The notes under the pieces were generated by a model. That model searched no databases and was not told where the DNA came from. It saw only the letters and a list, made by a program, of their open reading frames with translations. Source: Sphingomonas_E sp042693015 (lineage in GTDB: Bacteria; Pseudomonadota; Alphaproteobacteria; Sphingomonadales; Sphingomonadaceae). Taken from it: 64,000 bases of DNA. A program made the position numbers and the translations under genes. This document shows positions 50,562-59,166 of this stretch, one piece after another (within the stretch, counting starts at the first letter, position 1; each line of letters starts with the position of its first letter). The DNA lies in contig NZ_CP170544.1 in the NCBI RefSeq assembly GCF_042693015.1, forward strand, positions 4,278,001-4,342,000, given 5' to 3'.

Positions 50562-52556
50562 TCAGGCCGCCAGATCCGGCGGCGTTGCCTCGGCCCGCAG
50601 CAGCGCGATCGCCTCGTCCAGCGGCAGCACGGACTGCGCCTGTTCGCCCAGGCGACGGACGGCGACAGTGCCTTCCTCCGCCTCGCGCCGGCCGACGACG
50701 AACATCGCCGGCACCTTGGCGAGGCTGTGTTCGCGGACCTTGTAGTTGATCTTCTCGTTGCGGGTGTCGGTTTCGGCACGGATACCGGCGGCACGGAGCT
50801 TCGCCACCACATCCTCGGCATAGCCATCGGCATCCGAGACGATCGTCGCCACCACTGCCTGCACCGGCGCCAGCCATACCGGCAACTTGCCGGCGAAATG
50901 TTCGATCAGAATGCCGATAAAGCGTTCATAGGAGCCGAAGATCGCGCGGTGGAGCATCACCGGGCGATGGCGCTCGCCATCCTCACCGACATAGCTGGCG
51001 TCGAGCCGATCGGGCAGCACGCGATCCGACTGGATCGTGCCGACCTGCCAGGTGCGGCCGATCGCGTCGGTCAGGTGCCATTCCAGCTTGGGCGCGTAGA
51101 AGGCGCCTTCGCCCGGCAGTTCTTCCCAGCCATATTCGGGCGTGTTGAGGCCGGCGGCGGCCACCGCTTCGCGCAGCTCGGTTTCGGCCTGATCCCACAT
51201 CTCCTCGGTGCCGAAACGCTTGTCGGGGCGGAGCGCGAGCTTGATCGAGTAGGTGAAACCGAAATCCTTGTAGATGCGGTCGGCGAGCGCGCAGAAGGCT
51301 CGCACCTCATCGACGATCTGGTCCTCGCGGCAGAAGATGTGCGCGTCGTCCTGCGTGAACTGGCGGACACGCATCAGCCCGTGGAGCGCGCCATGCGGTT
51401 CGTTGCGATGGCAGCAGCCATTTTCATAGAGGCGCAGCGGGAGATCGCGATACGACTTGATCCCCTGACGGAAGATCAGGATGTGCGCCGGGCAGTTCAT
51501 CGGCTTCAGCGCCATCCAGTCGGCATCGGCCGAGACGATCGGGCCTTCATCGTCGACATTGGGCACTTCGTCGGGGATGACGAACATATTCTCGCGATAT
51601 TTCCCCCAGTGACCCGATTGCTCCCACTGGCGCGCGTCCATCACCTGCGGGGTCTTGACCTCGCGATAGCCCGCGCCGTCGATCGCGCGACGCATATAGG
51701 CTTCCAGCTCGCGCCAGATGCGATAGCCCTTGGGATGCCAGAAGACGCTGCCGTGCGCTTCCTGCTGCAGGTGGAACAGGTCCATCTCCTGCCCCAGCTT
51801 GCGATGGTCGCGCTTGGCGGCTTCCTCGAGCTTGTGAAGGTGCGCGTCGAGCTGCTTCTTGTTGAGCCAGCCGGTGCCGTAGATGCGGCTGAGCATGGCG
51901 TTCTTCTGGTCGCCGCGCCAATAGGCGCCGGAGACGCGCGTCAGCTTGAAGGCCTGCGGATCGAGCTTGCCGGTGGAGGCAAGGTGCGGCCCGCGGCACA
52001 TATCGAGCCAGTCGTCGCCCGACCAATAGACGGTCAGTTCTTCGCCTTCGGGCAGTTCGGCCGCCCATTCGGCCTTGAAGGTCTCGCCTTCCGCCTGCCA
52101 GCGCGCGATCAGCGCCTCGCGGCTCCACGCCTCGCGGCGGAGCGGCTTGTTTGCGGCGATGAGCTTGCGCATCTCGGCTTCGATCGCGGGCAGATCCTCC
52201 TCGGTGAAGGGGCGATCCTTGGGCGCGAAGTCATAATAGAAACCATCCTCGGTCGCGGGACCGAAGGTGATCTGCGTGCCGGGGAAGAGGCTCTGCACGG
52301 CTTCGGCCAGCAGATGCGCATAATCGTGGCGGGCGAGTTCGAGCGCGTCGGCCTCATCCTTCGCGGTGACGAGTGCCAAGCTGGCATCGCCTTCCAGCGG
52401 CCGGTTGATGTCGCGCAGCTCGCCATCGACGCGCGCGGCAAGCGCCGCCTTGGCGAGGCCGGGGCCGATGGCCGCCGCGATGTCAGCCGGGGTGGTGCCG
52501 GCTGCGACTTCGCGCACGGACCCATCCGGAAGGCTGATCTTGATCATGGCGGACAT
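50562..52556 (-). CDS. thrS: Threonyl-tRNA synthetase
   Basis: About 664 residues from ATG at 52556, with AAGGA 12 bases upstream; TTG 52568 or ATG 52547 are alternatives. Domains in order: N-terminal TGS (IKISLPDGSVREVAAGTTP), editing domain (ARHDYAHLLAEAVQ and DMCRGPHL with the editing Cys), class II catalytic core with motifs MNCPAHILIF (zinc Cys), RNEPHGALHGLMRVRQFTQDDAHIF and HRAIFGSYERFIGILIEH, and a C-terminal anticodon-binding domain. Charges tRNA(Thr). Upstream lies a palindrome pair. Confidence 0.96.
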   Translation of the reverse strand: MSAMIKISLPDGSVREVAAGTTPADIAAAIGPGLAKAALAARVDGELRDINRPLEGDASLALVTAKDEADALELARHDYAHLLAEAVQSLFPGTQITFGPATEDGFYYDFAPKDRPFTEEDLPAIEAEMRKLIAANKPLRREAWSREALIARWQAEGETFKAEWAAELPEGEELTVYWSGDDWLDMCRGPHLASTGKLDPQAFKLTRVSGAYWRGDQKNAMLSRIYGTGWLNKKQLDAHLHKLEEAAKRDHRKLGQEMDLFHLQQEAHGSVFWHPKGYRIWRELEAYMRRAIDGAGYREVKTPQVMDARQWEQSGHWGKYRENMFVIPDEVPNVDDEGPIVSADADWMALKPMNCPAHILIFRQGIKSYRDLPLRLYENGCCHRNEPHGALHGLMRVRQFTQDDAHIFCREDQIVDEVRAFCALADRIYKDFGFTYSIKLALRPDKRFGTEEMWDQAETELREAVAAAGLNTPEYGWEELPGEGAFYAPKLEWHLTDAIGRTWQVGTIQSDRVLPDRLDASYVGEDGERHRPVMLHRAIFGSYERFIGILIEHFAGKLPVWLAPVQAVVATIVSDADGYAEDVVAKLRAAGIRAETDTRNEKINYKVREHSLAKVPAMFVVGRREAEEGTVAVRRLGEQAQSVLPLDEAIALLRAEATPPDLAA

Positions 52557-52638
52557 TGGCTGATTCAATCCTTGAGGCTAGAAAACGCGCGCTTATGCCT
52601 TGGCGGCGGCGGGATGCCAACCGTTCCGCTCAATCCGC

Positions 52639-52729
52639 CGTCACGCTGAACTTGTTTGGGCATCCACCGCTCCACGCGCGCTTTCGTCACCTGGGGAGGG
52701 ATGAACCCTGAAACAAGTTCAGGGTGACG
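52639..52729. repeat. Inverted repeat pair (CTTG palindrome family) between thrS and the hydrolase gene
   Basis: Left unit from 52639 (CGTCACGCTGAACTTGTTTG) and right unit 52702-52729 (TGAACCCTGAAACAAGTTCA, continuing GGGTGACG) face each other. The right unit is a clean hairpin (CACCCTGAA-CTTG-TTTCAGGGT on its complement); the left one is degraded on its second half. It lies in the 196 bp region between divergent genes, so it is not at a 3' end here. Confidence 0.78.
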
Positions 52730-52752
52730 AGTGGGTGTGATAGCCGCAGCCC

Positions 52753-53493
52753 ATGACCGATCCCGAATTCCTCGCCCGGCTGGATGGCCTGAAGCTCGCT
52801 TATCGCCACCGCAAGGGCTGGGGCCCGACGATCGTCTTCCTGCCTGGATATATGTCCGACATGGAAGGCGGCAAGGCGACCGCGCTCGATGCCTGGGCGG
52901 AGGAGACCGGCCGCGCGATGCTGCGGCTCGATTATGCCGGCTGCGGCGCGAGCGAAGGCAAGTTCGCTGACGGCACGCTGATAAGCTGGCGCGACGATGT
53001 CCTCCATTTGATCGACAATCTGATCGAAGGACCGGTGCTGCTGGTCGGATCGTCGATGGGCGGCTGGCTGATGCTGCTTGTCGCCCTCGCCCGGCCGGAG
53101 ACGGTGACCGGGCTGGTCGGCATCGCGCCCGCGCCAGATTTCACCGAATGGGGATTCGACGAGGAGGATAAGGCGCGGCTCCAGCGCGACGGCCGGATCG
53201 AGGAGCATAGCGAATATTCGGACGAGCCTTATGTGACGACGCTCGATTTCTGGCAGAGCGGGCAGGCGAACCGGCTGCTCGGCGACCAGATCGATTTTGA
53301 TGGACCCGTGCGGCTGCTCCACGGCCAGCAGGATGATGATGTGCCCTGGCTGATCTCGGTCAAGCTCGCCGCGGCGCTCCGTTCAGCCGCGGTGCAGACG
53401 ATCCTGATCAAGGACGGGGACCATCGCCTGTCGCGGGGCGAGGACATTGCCCTGCTGATCCGCACCGTCGACGAGATATTGGAAACGCTGTGA
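52753..53493 (+). CDS. Alpha/beta hydrolase
   Basis: 246 residues. Classic hydrolase fold with oxyanion region VFLPGYMSDMEGGKA near 28-42, RLDYAGCGASEG, the nucleophile elbow VGSSMGGWL (Ser at about 99), DFDGPVRLLHGQQDDDVPW with the acidic residue near 190-200, and the catalytic His in KDGDHRLSR near 226. It resembles the ABHD10 type of serine esterase/depalmitoylase. The substrate is unknown. It overlaps the TPR gene by four bases. Confidence 0.85.
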   Translation: MTDPEFLARLDGLKLAYRHRKGWGPTIVFLPGYMSDMEGGKATALDAWAEETGRAMLRLDYAGCGASEGKFADGTLISWRDDVLHLIDNLIEGPVLLVGSSMGGWLMLLVALARPETVTGLVGIAPAPDFTEWGFDEEDKARLQRDGRIEEHSEYSDEPYVTTLDFWQSGQANRLLGDQIDFDGPVRLLHGQQDDDVPWLISVKLAAALRSAAVQTILIKDGDHRLSRGEDIALLIRTVDEILETL

Positions 53494-54233
53494 TCCTGCC
53501 CCTGCTTCTCCTGCTCCAATCCTCCAACGTGCCGCTGCCCGACGCGGGGCAGAAGCGGTTCGAGGCCTGCACGGCGCTGACCAAAAGCGATCCCGAAAAG
53601 GCCGTCGCCGAAGCCGATATGTGGCGCACGGGCGGGGGCGGCGTGCCGGCGCGGATCTGCCTGGGGCTCGCTTATGTCGAGCTGGAGCGCTGGGGCCCGG
53701 CGGCCGCCACGTTCGAGCAGGCGGCGAAGGACGCCGAGATCCAGCGCGACGGCCGGGCCGGCAATCTGTGGGTGCAGGCCGGCAATGCCGCGCTCGCCGG
53801 CGACGATCCGGCGATGGCGCGCGGCTATTTCGATCGCGCATTGGCGCTGCCGGTGCTGACCGACGAGATGCGCGGCGAGGCCCATCTCGATCGCGCGCGC
53901 GCCGATGTCGCGGTCGGCAACCTTGCCGATGCGCGCGTCGACATCGATGCGGCGCTGAAGCTGGTGCCGCGTGACCCGATGGTCTGGCTGCTGTCAGCCA
54001 CGCTCGCGCGCCGCCAGAGCGACTTGCCGCGCGCCACCAAGGATATCGGCGAGGCGGCGATGCTCGCACCCAACGAGGCGCCGATCGCCTATGAGGAAGG
54101 CAATATCGCCGCACTCGCCGGGGCGACCGAACGGGCGCGATCGGCCTGGGCGCGCGCTGCGGCGATCGCGCCGGACAGCGATGCGGGGCAAGCCGCGGCG
54201 CTTGCGCTCAAGGGCGAGACGGCGCCGCAATGA
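53490..54233 (+). CDS. Exported tetratricopeptide-repeat protein
   Basis: 247 residues. A short hydrophobic N-terminus (ILPLLLLLQS) looks like a signal. Helical repeats of TPR spacing follow: AYVELERWGPAAATFEQAAK, NAALAGDDPAMARGYFDRAL, ARADVAVGNLADARVDIDAAL, ATLARRQSDLPRATKDIGEA and NIAALAGATERARSAWARAA, each with Gly/Ala and Pro at the usual places. Probably a scaffold; no partner is evident besides the coupled hydrolase gene. It is convergent with nothing and is followed by a nested inverted repeat. Confidence 0.8.
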   Translation: MILPLLLLLQSSNVPLPDAGQKRFEACTALTKSDPEKAVAEADMWRTGGGGVPARICLGLAYVELERWGPAAATFEQAAKDAEIQRDGRAGNLWVQAGNAALAGDDPAMARGYFDRALALPVLTDEMRGEAHLDRARADVAVGNLADARVDIDAALKLVPRDPMVWLLSATLARRQSDLPRATKDIGEAAMLAPNEAPIAYEEGNIAALAGATERARSAWARAAAIAPDSDAGQAAALALKGETAPQ

Positions 54234-54299
54234 TGGCACGCCACCCCGCATAGGCCGGAGTCCAGAGGGGCTGGTCTATGCCGCCGCTGCCGTGCCATC
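54232..54299. repeat. Nested inverted repeat between the TPR gene and nupC
   Basis: GATGGCACG (54232-54240) pairs with CGTGCCATC (54291-54299), and inside it GCATAG (54248-54253) pairs with CTATGC (54276-54281). The outer arm overlaps the TPR stop codon. It could be a terminator or an RNA element in the nupC leader. Confidence 0.55.
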
Positions 54300-54338
54300 G
54301 TCACGGGTGACGCGAGGGGTTGGGGGCCGTCCATTATC

Positions 54339-55571
54339 ATGAGCCAATATCTGATCGGCCTTGCCGGGATCGCGCTGATCCTCGGGGTCGCCGTGCTCCT
54401 GTCCACCAACCGCCGGGCGATCCGCCTGCGCGTGGTCGGCGCGGCCTTCGCGCTGCAGGCGGGGATCGCGGTGCTGGTGCTCTATGTGCCGGCTGGGCGG
54501 ACGGTGTTGCAATGGTTGTCGGCGGGCGTTTCCAACCTGCTCGGCTATGCCAATGCCGGCACTGCCTTCCTGTTCGGCAAGCTCGCCGCCGATCCGCTCG
54601 GGCAGAATTTCGCGATCCAGGCGCTGCCGGTGATCATCTTTTTCGCGGCCCTGGTCTCGATCCTCTATCATCTCGGCATCATGCCGCTGGTGGTGCGCTG
54701 GGTGGGCGGCGCGATCGAGAAGATCATCGGCGTGTCCAAGGTCGAATCGCTCTGCGCGGCCGCCAATATCTTCGTCGGGCAGAGCGAATCGCCGCTGGTG
54801 ATCCGTCCCTATCTCGCCTCGCTCACGCCCGCGCAGCTTTTCACGGTGATGTGCTCCGGCATGGCGGGCGTCGCCGGCACCATCCTTGCGGCCTATGCGT
54901 CGATGGGCATCCGCATCGATTATCTGCTCGCGGCGAGCTTCATGTCGGCCCCCGGCGGCATATTGATGGCGAAGATCATCATGCCCGACGGCACGCAAGC
55001 GCCCGACGAGGCGCAGGTGATCGCGATCGCCGCGACCCATGGCGAGGAAAAGCCCGCCAACATCATCCAGGCCGCGGCGCAGGGCGCGCAGACCGGCGTC
55101 AAGATCGCCGTCGCGGTCGGTGCGATGGTGCTCGCCTTTGTCGCTCTGGTCGCGCTCGCCAACGGCATTCTCGGCGGCATCGGCAACTGGTTCGGCATCA
55201 GCGGCCTCAGCTTCGAAGGTCTGCTCGGCCATGTCTTTGCGTCGGTGATGGCGCTGCTCAACGTGCCGTGGGACGAAGCCCGGATCGCCGGCGGGTTGTT
55301 CGGCCAGAAGGTCGTGCTCAACGAATTCGTCGCTTACATCAGCCTCGGCCAGCAGCTCGACCAGCTTTCCCCGCACACCATTGCCGTCGTCACCTTTGCC
55401 TTGTGCGGCTTCGCCAATTTCAGCTCGATCGCGATCCAGATGGCCGCGACCGGCAGCCTCGCGCCCAACCAGCGGCCGGTGATCGCCCGGCTCGGCATTC
55501 GTGCGCTGATCGCCGGCTCGCTCGCCAACCTGATGAGCGCAGCGCTCGCCGGCTTGCTTATTCCTGCCTGA
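54339..55571 (+). CDS. NupC/CNT-family nucleoside transporter
   Basis: 410 residues with about ten helices. Concentrative nucleoside transporter signatures: RRAIRLRVVGAAFALQAGIAVLVLY at the N-terminus, FAALVSILYHLGIMPLVV near 104-121, VGQSESPLVIRPYL (substrate and Na+ site, about 151-164), MAGVAGTILAAYASMGI, MSAPGGILMAKIIMPD, and the C-terminal NEFVAYISL and TFALCGFANFSSIAIQ. Imports nucleosides with H+ or Na+ at the inner membrane. Usual family length. Single gene with structured sequence on both sides. Confidence 0.92.
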   Translation: MSQYLIGLAGIALILGVAVLLSTNRRAIRLRVVGAAFALQAGIAVLVLYVPAGRTVLQWLSAGVSNLLGYANAGTAFLFGKLAADPLGQNFAIQALPVIIFFAALVSILYHLGIMPLVVRWVGGAIEKIIGVSKVESLCAAANIFVGQSESPLVIRPYLASLTPAQLFTVMCSGMAGVAGTILAAYASMGIRIDYLLAASFMSAPGGILMAKIIMPDGTQAPDEAQVIAIAATHGEEKPANIIQAAAQGAQTGVKIAVAVGAMVLAFVALVALANGILGGIGNWFGISGLSFEGLLGHVFASVMALLNVPWDEARIAGGLFGQKVVLNEFVAYISLGQQLDQLSPHTIAVVTFALCGFANFSSIAIQMAATGSLAPNQRPVIARLGIRALIAGSLANLMSAALAGLLIPA

Positions 55572-55641
55572 TCCCGCGTTGCGGCCCTCAATGCGCCGCC
55601 CGGTCCGTTTGGCGGAGGACGGGCCGGCCCGATCGCGGGAT
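55571..55641 (+). terminator. Large hairpin after nupC
   Basis: ATCCCGCG (55571-55578) pairs with CGCGGGAT (55634-55641), beginning at the last base of the nupC stop. Inner GC-rich arms (GCCCG/CGGGC) add to it. No T-run, so a Rho-type or attenuating structure is as likely as an intrinsic terminator. Confidence 0.5.
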
Positions 55642-55667
55642 AAGGGCGGCAGCAAAGAGAGGCCTGA

Positions 55668-56549
55668 ATGAGCATCACCCTGAAGCACCGCGGCATTTGC
55701 GTGAGCGATCTGGAGGCGTCGCGGCGTTTCTACTGCGAAGGGCTCGGGTTCGAGCCTGAACTCGATTACGGCCTGATCGAGGGGCCGGACATGGACGCGA
55801 CGATGGAGCTGGAAGGCGTGAAGCTTCGTGCCATCACGCTCAAGCATCCCGACGGCCCGGTGATCGAGCTGCTCCACTTCCTGTCGCCGCCGCCTTTCGG
55901 CCCGCGCGAGCGGCGCTCGACCATCCAATATGGCCTCGTCCATCTCTCCTTCCGCGTCGACGATATGGATGCCGCAGCCGATCGGCTGCGCGCGGCGGGC
56001 GGGCATGTGTTCGAACAGACCCGCGCCCGCTTCGATGCCGGTGGCACGACGATGCTCTATTGCACCGATCCCGATGGTGTGCGGATCGAGCTGATGCAGA
56101 TGGACGGCCAGCCCGCGGGCTTCTCGCATTCGGGCATCTGCGTCGAAAGCGTCGATGCAGCCATGCCTTATTATCAGGCGCTCGGTTTCGCGCCGGCCGA
56201 AAATTATGTGCTCGACGGCGGCTTCGACTGGCTCGCCACCGTCAACGAGATCCCCGGCATCAAGCTGCGCGCCCAGATGATGCGCGATGCCGCCGGCAAT
56301 ACGATCGAGCTCCTAGAAACCTATGAGCCCAGGTCCTTCGGCCCGCGCGAACGCCGCGCCATCAACCAGCTTGGGCTGACCCATCTCGCTTTCTGGGTCG
56401 ATGATATCGACCGCGTCGCCGCCACGTTGGAAGCCGCCGGCGGCCATTGGGTTCCGTCGATGCGCGTGACCACCGGCATGGCCGAGCTCCACCACGGCGC
56501 CGACCGCGACGGCGTGCGGATCGAATTGCTGCGGGCGATATCAAGCTAA
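55668..56549 (+). CDS. Two-domain VOC (glyoxalase/dioxygenase-like) protein
   Basis: 293 residues. Two vicinal-oxygen-chelate domains in tandem (about 5-140 and 150-290). Both start with a HxGI(C)V pattern (KHRGICVSDLEASRRFY; HSGICVESVDAAMPYY), and both have the block FGPRERR followed by GL(V/T)HL(S/A)F near the middle, showing an internal duplication. The metal-ligand His and Glu positions appear as GLVHLSF, RIELMQ, GLTHLAF and RIELLR. Could be a lactoylglutathione lyase-like or dioxygenase-like enzyme; the substrate is unknown. Confidence 0.8.
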   Translation: MSITLKHRGICVSDLEASRRFYCEGLGFEPELDYGLIEGPDMDATMELEGVKLRAITLKHPDGPVIELLHFLSPPPFGPRERRSTIQYGLVHLSFRVDDMDAAADRLRAAGGHVFEQTRARFDAGGTTMLYCTDPDGVRIELMQMDGQPAGFSHSGICVESVDAAMPYYQALGFAPAENYVLDGGFDWLATVNEIPGIKLRAQMMRDAAGNTIELLETYEPRSFGPRERRAINQLGLTHLAFWVDDIDRVAATLEAAGGHWVPSMRVTTGMAELHHGADRDGVRIELLRAISS

Positions 56550-56589
56550 TTTAAGCGACCTGACTTCCCCTCCCTCAACGGGAGAGGGT

Positions 56590-56612
56590 CGGAGGCGATC
56601 GCACCGCCTCCG
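56590..56612 (-). terminator. Hairpin downstream of degP
   Basis: CGGAGGCG (56590-56597) pairs with CGCCTCCG (56605-56612), seven-base loop, 11 bases beyond the degP stop on the minus strand. A second small stem (CTCCC/GGGAG) lies next to it. No T-run. Confidence 0.55.
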
Positions 56613-56623
56613 ATTCTATCGGC

Positions 56624-58183
56624 TTACTGGCCGCTGTTGATCTTCACGCCGATGTAACGCGGTGTGCCGTTGCCGCGCTGGATGAAGAGCAGAGCCGTGG
56701 CGCGGCCGGCCTTGCGGGCAGCTTCCACCGCCGCGGCGGCATCGGCCGGCGAGACGACCGGACGCTGGTTGATCGACAGGATGATGTCGCCGCGCTGGAT
56801 GCCTTCCTGCGCGGCATCGCTGTTGGGATCGATTTGGCTGACGACGACGCCGCGCACCGTCGACGGGATGTTGAGCTGGCGGGCGACATCGGGGGTCAGC
56901 GCCTGCAGCGACAGGCCGATCGACTGGCGGGTCGATTGGGCGCTGGGCGCCGGCGTCGCTTCCCCACCAGTGCCTTCATCCTCGCCGTCAGCCGCGGCAA
57001 GCTGGTCTTCCGGCGGACGTTCGCCGACCACGGCCGTCACCGTCATGCGCTTGCCTTCGCGGATCAGCTCGATCGGCATCCGCGTGCCGATCGGCGTGTT
57101 CGCGACGATGTAGCTCAGCGTCTCGTCCGGCGTGACTTCGCGGTTGTTGACCTTGACGATGACGTCGCCCTGGCGAATGCCCGCGCGCGCCGCCGCCTCG
57201 CCCGGCTCGACCCGGCTGACGATCTCGCCACGATCCTTGGGCAGACCCAGGCCCGAGGCGATATCTTCCGACATCGGCTGGATGCCGACGCCGAGATAGC
57301 CGCGCTTGACCTTGCCGCCGCCCTTGAGCTGTTCGATCACCGGCCGCGCCTGCTCCGCCGGGATAGCGAAGCCGATGCCGACATTGCCGCCGGTGGGCGA
57401 GAAGATGGCGGTGTTGATGCCGATGACGTTGCCGTTCAGATCGAACATCGGGCCGCCCGAATTGCCCTGATTGATCGAGGCGTCGGTCTGGATGTAGCGA
57501 TCATAAGCGCCGCCCAAACCGATGGTGCGGTGGAGCGCCGAGACGATACCCGCCGTCACCGTGCCACCGAGGCCGAAGGGATTGCCGATCGCGACCACCC
57601 AGTCGCCGACGCGCGTGCGCGTCGAATCGCCGAACTGGACGAAAGGCAGCGCCGTCTTGGATTCGATCTTGAGCAAAGCGAGATCGGAGAATGGGTCGCG
57701 GCCGACGACGCGCGCCTTATATTCGGAACGATCGGGGAGCGTGACGGTGATCGAATCGACCACCGAGCTCACCACTCCGCGGCCCTGCGGCCCGCCCGAG
57801 ATCACATGGTTGTTGGTGACGACATAGCCGTCCGCCGAGATGATGAAGCCCGAACCCAGCGAGGTCGCTTCGCGCGTGACCGGCTGGCCATCGCCACCCT
57901 GGCCCTGGCCGAAGCGGCCGAACAGATCGCCGAACGGCGTGCCGGCGAACGGGTTCTGGTTCTGCACCTGCACGCGCTGCGTGGTCGAGATGTTGACCAC
58001 GGCCGGCTGCAACTTGGCGGCGAGATCCGCAAAGCTGAGCGGAGCCCCCGGGCGCGGTGCCGCGGCCTCGATCTGGCCTGGTGCGTTCTGGGCAACCTGC
58101 GCCCCTACCGGCTGCTGGAGCACCATCGTCGCGGAGGCCCCGCCAGCGAGCAGAGCGGCAGTGATGGCATAAGCGTATCGCAC
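56624..58183 (-). CDS. degP: Do-family serine protease DegP/MucD
   Basis: 519 residues, GTG start with GAGGAGG nine bases upstream. Signal peptide (RYAYAITAALLAGGASATM), then a trypsin-like domain: His in VTNNHVI, Asp in SDLALLKI and Ser in GNSGGPMFD form the catalytic triad. Two PDZ domains follow (about 285-375 and 425-519) with GYLGVGIQ, and RQGDVIVKVN and QRGDIILSIN as their carboxylate-binding regions. A periplasmic protease/chaperone for misfolded envelope proteins. An acidic linker (GEDEGTGGEATPAPS) separates the PDZ domains. Lies downstream of hflKC on the same strand. Confidence 0.93.
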   Translation of the reverse strand: MRYAYAITAALLAGGASATMVLQQPVGAQVAQNAPGQIEAAAPRPGAPLSFADLAAKLQPAVVNISTTQRVQVQNQNPFAGTPFGDLFGRFGQGQGGDGQPVTREATSLGSGFIISADGYVVTNNHVISGGPQGRGVVSSVVDSITVTLPDRSEYKARVVGRDPFSDLALLKIESKTALPFVQFGDSTRTRVGDWVVAIGNPFGLGGTVTAGIVSALHRTIGLGGAYDRYIQTDASINQGNSGGPMFDLNGNVIGINTAIFSPTGGNVGIGFAIPAEQARPVIEQLKGGGKVKRGYLGVGIQPMSEDIASGLGLPKDRGEIVSRVEPGEAAARAGIRQGDVIVKVNNREVTPDETLSYIVANTPIGTRMPIELIREGKRMTVTAVVGERPPEDQLAAADGEDEGTGGEATPAPSAQSTRQSIGLSLQALTPDVARQLNIPSTVRGVVVSQIDPNSDAAQEGIQRGDIILSINQRPVVSPADAAAAVEAARKAGRATALLFIQRGNGTPRYIGVKINSGQ

Positions 58184-58299
58184 GATGGCGGACCTCCTCA
58201 GATATTCCTCCCGCGTTCCTGGGGCAAAATGATGGCGCGCGGGCGCTTATTAGGTGGGAAGCAGAGGCTGAACGTCAATTGAATGGACGCGCCCGGCTT

Positions 58300-59166
58300 C
58301 TACTTCCGACCCCTAAATTCACGAAGATATTCATTATCCGGCGACAGGATCACCGAAGACGCGCCTGATGCCTCGTTGCCGTCGGTGCCGAAGGTGACGC
58401 GGTAGGACTGCATCGCCCGGTAGAAATTATAGAAATCCGGGTCCTTGCCGAAGCTTTCGGCATAGACGCGCGATGCATCGGCATCCGCCTCGCTGGTAAT
58501 GAGCTGGGCCTGCTTGCGGCCTTCCGCCTCGATCGAGCGGGCTTCCTGCTGACGCGCGGTGCGCATCCGCTGGAAGGCGCTGTCGAGCGGGGTGCCGCTG
58601 GGCAGATCGGCGCGCTTGATGCGAACGTCAACGATCTCGGCGCCATATTGACGGGCGACGCGGGCCAGCGCGTTCTGAATATTATCCATCACCTGGCCGC
58701 GCTCTGGGCTGAGCAAGGCCGCGAAGGGCCGCTTGCCGAGCTCGTTGCGGAGCGCCGAGCCGAGGATCGGGCGCAGTGCCTCGCCCACCCGCTTTTCGCT
58801 GCCCGCGGAAATATACATGCGCCGCGGATCGACGATGCGGTAGCGCGCAAAGGCATCGACCTCGAGCCGGAGCTGATCGGTCGACAGCACCGCCTGACGC
58901 TGCATGTCGAAATCGAGCACGCGCTTGTCGACCCAGATGATCTGTTCGACGAAGGGGATGCGGAACAGGAGACCGGCGCCGGTGCGGCCGAATTCCTGAT
59001 TGGCATGATATTGATTGGCGATCGTCACAGGCTTGCCGAAGCGGACGATCAGCGCCTGCTTGGTTTCGGGCACGATCTTCACGCACATCAGCAGCGCGAC
59101 GAGGAGGATCAGCCCGAGCACTGCCCAGGCGACGGGCGCGCGGGCGAAGCGGTCGGCGGGGTTCAT
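58300..59166 (-). CDS. hflC: Protease modulator HflC
   Basis: 288 residues. One N-terminal transmembrane helix (WAVLGLILLVALLMCVKIV) and a periplasmic SPFH/band-7 domain: ALIVRFGKPVT, GLLFRIPFVEQIIWVDKRVLDFD near 64-86, RLEVDAFARYRIVDPRRMY, and EIVDVRIKRADLPSG at about 180-194, then a coiled coil rich in Glu/Arg. HflC forms a ring with HflK and restrains FtsH protease at the inner membrane. ATGA overlap with hflK upstream. Confidence 0.94.
   Translation of the reverse strand: MNPADRFARAPVAWAVLGLILLVALLMCVKIVPETKQALIVRFGKPVTIANQYHANQEFGRTGAGLLFRIPFVEQIIWVDKRVLDFDMQRQAVLSTDQLRLEVDAFARYRIVDPRRMYISAGSEKRVGEALRPILGSALRNELGKRPFAALLSPERGQVMDNIQNALARVARQYGAEIVDVRIKRADLPSGTPLDSAFQRMRTARQQEARSIEAEGRKQAQLITSEADADASRVYAESFGKDPDFYNFYRAMQSYRVTFGTDGNEASGASSVILSPDNEYLREFRGRK

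Noticed and set aside
54276..56129. 617-residue minus-strand open frame over nupC and the VOC gene
   Set aside because: Low-complexity Arg/Glu/His composition typical of antisense frames in GC-rich DNA; both plus-strand genes have strong motifs.
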